Shown piece by piece: positions 9,218-13,027 of a DNA stretch of 13,027 bases. Each line of letters starts with the position of its first letter. Position 1 is the first letter of the stretch. The stretch is from an uncultured Cellvibrio sp. Lineage in GTDB: Bacteria > Pseudomonadota > Gammaproteobacteria > Pseudomonadales > Cellvibrionaceae. The position numbers and the translations under genes were made by a program. The DNA lies in NCBI GenBank assembly GCA_946482385.1, contig CAMLRI010000015.1:1-13027 (forward strand), read 5' to 3'. The notes under the pieces are model-generated. The model saw only the letters and a list, made by a program, of their open reading frames with translations. It did no database searches and was not told the origin of the DNA.

Positions 9218-9589
9218 TCAGTCACTATCATCCATCGCCTCTATTTCACAGAGCAGTGGATGCTGATGCTCCCTTGAATATTGATTCACTTGTGCGGCTT
9301 TAGTTTCGGCAATATCTCGAGTATAGATGCCACACACAGCTTTGCCTTGTACATGCACCGTCAACATGATGTGGGTGGCCTTTTCACGATTCATGGAGAA
9401 AAAAATCTCCAAAATTTCCACCACAAAATCCATGGGCGTGTAGTCATCGTTGAGCAGAACCACTTTGTACATGGGTGGTTTTTTCAGTTTTGGCCTGGCC
9501 GGTGCCAGCGCCAATCCGCCCTCGGAATCCCCCGCCGTATCGGCGTCGTCTTTACCTAAGGTTAGTTGAAGGTTTAACAGATTGCTCAT
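9218..9589 (-). CDS. clpS: ATP-dependent Clp protease adaptor ClpS
   Basis: ClpS is the N-recognin of bacteria: it binds proteins starting with Leu, Phe, Tyr or Trp and delivers them to ClpA. The 123-residue protein has a disordered N-terminal tail of about 38 residues, longer than in E. coli (106 in total) but like Pseudomonas. The core [19 protein letters not shown] (38-56) holds the pocket residues Asn47, Asp48 and Met53, corresponding as I recall to N34, D35 and M40 of E. coli. [13 protein letters not shown] (75-87) supplies His79 (E. coli H66). [14 protein letters not shown] and HPLLCEIE complete the fold. The Shine-Dalgarno sequence before this ATG is poor (no clear GGAG within 12 bases). 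It is the first gene of clpS-clpA and faces cspD across 313 bases. Confidence 0.97.
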   Translation of the reverse strand: MSNLLNLQLTLGKDDADTAGDSEGGLALAPARPKLKKPPMYKVVLLNDDYTPMDFVVEILEIFFSMNREKATHIMLTVHVQGKAVCGIYTRDIAETKAAQVNQYSREHQHPLLCEIEAMDDSD

Positions 9590-9709
9590 AGCGATTGTTT
9601 GCAGAAAGTGAATGGGAGTGAGGCCGCTATTCTACCCCATAGACTCGCAACATAAGCTAAAGCAATCGCCGCCAGGCTTGCCGCACCTATGCTCTATACG
9701 GCCGAACGC

Positions 9710-9738
9710 TTGACTTTGGCTCAATTGTTGGATAAAAA
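9710..9738 (+). promoter_or_regulatory. Candidate sigma-70 promoter of cspD
   Basis: TTGACT (9710-9715, 5 of 6) and TAAAAA (9733-9738, 4 of 6) are separated by exactly 17 bases. It would give a long leader of about 160 bases before the cspD start, as is common for cold-shock family genes. By eye only. Confidence 0.4.
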
Positions 9739-9855
9739 ACAACCGCACCTGCACACAAATGCAGCACGCATTGTCAACAAAGGCCGGCCAGACCGCTTCT
9801 TGTTGCTCGTCCACAAGCCCTGGCAGAGGTAGCGCCCGGGAAAATAATAACGACC

Positions 9856-9881
9856 GCACCGTCATTTCCCTATGACAGTGC
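9856..9881 (+). promoter_or_regulatory. Stem-loop in the cspD leader, next to the ribosome site
   Basis: GCACCGTCAT (9856-9865) pairs with ATGACAGTGC (9872-9881) at nine of ten positions (one C-A mismatch), with a 6-base TTCCCT loop. It ends 8 bases before the AAGGA ribosome site (9890-9894). It could act as an RNA structure affecting translation or as a DNA dyad bound by a regulator; the sequence alone does not decide. Confidence 0.5.
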
Positions 9882-9902
9882 ATGGACATAAGGATTCACA
9901 CT

Positions 9903-10145
9903 ATGCCTACAGGTACAGTCAAGTGGTTCAATAACGCCAAGGGTTATGGGTTCATCCTGGCGGATGAAGGTGGCGAGGATCTGTTTGCACACTACTCAGC
10001 TATTAGTATGGATGGTTATAAAACCCTTAAAGCTGGGCAGCAGGTTAGCTTCGATATCACCCGCGGAGACAAGGGCCTACACGCCGTTAACATAGTGGCG
10101 CCCCAGGCCAGCAAACTGCGCGAACTGCAGGTTTCCACCGCCTAA
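9903..10145 (+). CDS. cspD: Cold shock-like protein CspD
   Basis: This is an 80-residue single cold-shock domain (E. coli CspD: 74). GTVKWFNNAKGYGFI (4-18) contains the RNP1 motif KGYGFI (13-18), and DLFAHY (26-31) is RNP2; together they form the surface that binds single-stranded nucleic acid. SMDGYKTLKAGQ (35-46) is characteristic of CspD rather than CspA. In E. coli, CspD is made in stationary phase and starvation, not cold, and inhibits DNA replication. The start at 9903 is chosen over the in-frame ATG at 9882 because the conserved N-terminus begins here and AAGGA lies 8 bases ahead. The tail after residue 67 (QASKLRELQVSTA) is variable. The divergent pairing with clpS-clpA is conserved across gammaproteobacteria. 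It ends at a strong terminator facing icd. Confidence 0.94.
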   Translation: MPTGTVKWFNNAKGYGFILADEGGEDLFAHYSAISMDGYKTLKAGQQVSFDITRGDKGLHAVNIVAPQASKLRELQVSTA

Positions 10146-10178
10146 ACACCCGCGTTTAAAGCAACTGCCCAAAAACAC

Positions 10179-10216
10179 AAAGCCCCTGGAGCCAGGCTCC
10201 AAGGGCTTTATTTTTT
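10179..10216. terminator. Intrinsic terminator of cspD
   Basis: The outer stem AAAGCCC (10179-10185) / GGGCTTT (10203-10209) and the inner stem TGGAG (10187-10191) / CTCCA (10197-10201) have a CCAGG loop and one C-A mismatch. A T-rich tract follows (10207-10216). It starts 34 bases after the cspD stop. On minus an interrupted T tract follows the hairpin, so it may also catch transcripts from icd. Confidence 0.88.
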
Positions 10217-10224
10217 AACGAAAC

Positions 10225-10247
10225 CACCTTGGCCCTAAGCCAAGGTG
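10225..10247. terminator. Hairpin just after the icd stop
   Basis: A perfect 9-base stem CACCTTGGC (10225-10233) / GCCAAGGTG (10239-10247) has a 5-base loop and lies 10 bases beyond the icd stop on minus. No T run follows directly, so it may stabilise the icd message end, with actual termination at the next hairpin (10179-10209). Confidence 0.55.
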
Positions 10248-10257
10248 TATCCAGGGC

Positions 10258-12486
<2,229 letters not shown>

Positions 12487-12570
12487 TTACGTTTACTCCG
12501 TTATGCGGGCGGCTAGAGCCGAGGAGCCCGCCAACGAAAAACGCCGACACGGCAGCCTCGTACAGAAAGG

Positions 12571-12586
12571 TTGGCCCAAGGGCCAA
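12571..12586 (-). promoter_or_regulatory. Perfect inverted repeat in the icd leader
   Basis: TTGGCCC and GGGCCAA flank a 2-base centre (as RNA, a 6-base stem with a 4-base loop). A run of seven A on plus (12585-12591) adjoins. It would lie just after the predicted icd transcript start, about 88 bases before the ATG. In the icd direction no T run follows, so it is not a standard attenuator. Confidence 0.45.
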
Positions 12587-12599
12587 AAAAATCGCGCGC

Positions 12600-12608
12600 A
12601 GTATAACA
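12600..12608 (-). promoter_or_regulatory. Extended -10 promoter element for icd
   Basis: The minus strand reads TGTTATACT: the TGn extension plus TATACT (5 of 6 to consensus), followed by a GC-rich GCGCGC discriminator. No good -35 hexamer is present, as expected for an extended -10 promoter. Transcription would start near 12593, with a leader of about 110 bases. Confidence 0.55.
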
Positions 12609-12646
12609 GTGCTGTAAACTTTTCGCATTCTCAGGCCAGTGCTGGC
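12606..12646. repeat. Two dyads with the same CAGTGCTG core at the icd promoter
   Basis: ACAGTGCTGT (12606-12615) and GCCAGTGCTGGC (12635-12646) are both inverted repeats around a TG centre and share the core CAGTGCTG, 30 bases apart. The first touches the -10 extension of the icd promoter and the second lies near the -35 to -50 zone. This spacing on nearly the same helix face looks like paired operator sites. The binding protein is unknown. Confidence 0.45.
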
Positions 12647-12693
12647 TTGGTGTTTTATCCGTTTATACCTCTTGCTGCGAGTTTGCCCCTGCC

Positions 12694-13027
12694 ATGGCCA
12701 CTTTGATTTTGTTTAACAAGCCTTTTGGCGTTTTATCGCAATTTACCACCAAAGAAGAACGCCCCACTTTGGCGCAATATATTCGTATTCCTAACGTTTA
12801 CCCGGCCGGGCGCTTGGATCACGACTCGGAAGGTTTGCTGTTGCTGACCGACGATGGCGACCTGCAACACCATATCGCCCACCCATCTCACAAACAGCCC
12901 AAAACCTATTGGGTGCAAGTGGAAGGGGCACCCAATAGTTATGCGCTAACCAAACTGCGCCAGGGCGTTGAATTAAACGATGGCATGACCCAACCGGCCG
13001 AGGTGCGCCTGATCCCCGCGCCCAAGT
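12694..13027 (+). CDS. rluE: 23S rRNA pseudouridine synthase RluE (3' end cut off by window)
   Basis: The first 111 residues of an RsuA/RluB/RluE/RluF-type enzyme are present; about half of the protein lies beyond the window. LILFNKPFGVLSQFT (4-18) matches the RluE start, and GRLDHDSEGLLLLT (39-52) is the family motif II with the catalytic Asp42. KTYWVQVEG (70-78) and LRQGVELNDG follow. E. coli RluE converts U2457 of 23S rRNA to pseudouridine. There is no N-terminal S4 domain, which separates RluE from RsuA, RluB and RluF; the E. coli protein has a longer basic N-terminal tail that is absent here. The ribosome site is weak (GCGAG about 12 bases ahead). It is divergent from icd across 210 bases. 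Confidence 0.93.
   Translation, partial: MATLILFNKPFGVLSQFTTKEERPTLAQYIRIPNVYPAGRLDHDSEGLLLLTDDGDLQHHIAHPSHKQPKTYWVQVEGAPNSYALTKLRQGVELNDGMTQPAEVRLIPAPK

Larger units (their letters stand above)
9590..9902. other. Divergent intergenic region clpS / cspD
   Basis: This 313-base gap must carry start signals for clpS on minus and cspD on plus. On minus, TAGAAT (plus 9629-9634) resembles a -10 for clpS, but no good -35 lies 17 bases before it. On plus there is a reasonable cspD promoter candidate near 9710-9738, a small dyad CTGCA-6-TGCAG near 9748-9763 and the leader stem-loop at 9856-9881. An 85-codon open frame on minus (9632-9889) looks like chance: it has no family features and no ribosome site. 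Confidence 0.55.

Noticed and set aside
9632..9889. 85-codon open frame on minus in the clpS/cspD gap
   Set aside because: It runs across the cspD promoter candidate and leader hairpin, has no ribosome site, and its cysteine/histidine content shows no ordered motif.

Overview
The window reads as a chromosomal core region of a gammaproteobacterium of the Pseudomonas/Cellvibrio type. The order aat-bpt-infA, clpA-clpS facing cspD, then a monomeric NADP isocitrate dehydrogenase resembles the layout known from Pseudomonas. Moderate GC and intergenic AT-richness would suit a Cellvibrio relative, but the genus is an inference. Eleven genes are recognised. Two are cut by the window ends: a SpoVR-family gene on the left and rluE on the right. 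I see no frameshift, insertion sequence, CRISPR array, tRNA, rRNA or other sign of recent transfer.

Left third (1-4612, minus strand): an operon prkA -> yeaH (DUF444, VWA domain) -> ycgB/SpoVR. It encodes an AAA-type protein kinase, a MIDAS-containing partner and a SpoVR protein. yeaH and ycgB overlap by 4 bases (ATGA). A sequence matching the stationary-phase sigma (RpoS) -10 consensus at 10 of 11 positions lies 78 bases before prkA. Middle (4938-6780, plus strand): aat, bpt and infA. Then clpS-clpA on minus (6865-9589) and cspD on plus (9903-10145), divergent across a 313-base gap. Right (10258-13027): icd on minus, divergent from the 5' part of rluE.

Functionally, aat and bpt place a destabilising N-terminal Leu (or Phe) on proteins, ClpS recognises such N-termini, and ClpA unfolds them for ClpP. 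Every dedicated part of the bacterial N-degron pathway except the shared peptidase ClpP is therefore within 4.7 kb. The neighbouring prkA operon and cspD are stationary-phase or starvation genes in other bacteria, so the window has a slow-growth flavour. Metabolic (icd), translation (infA) and rRNA-modification (rluE) genes are also present.

Nothing here looks like a new defence or mobile system. The most interesting unexplained items are small non-coding structures: two dyads with the same CAGTGCTG core, 30 bases apart, at the icd promoter; a 10-position stem-loop just before the cspD ribosome site; a competing-hairpin arrangement before infA; and a cysteine-rich CxxCxxCxxC motif in Bpt.
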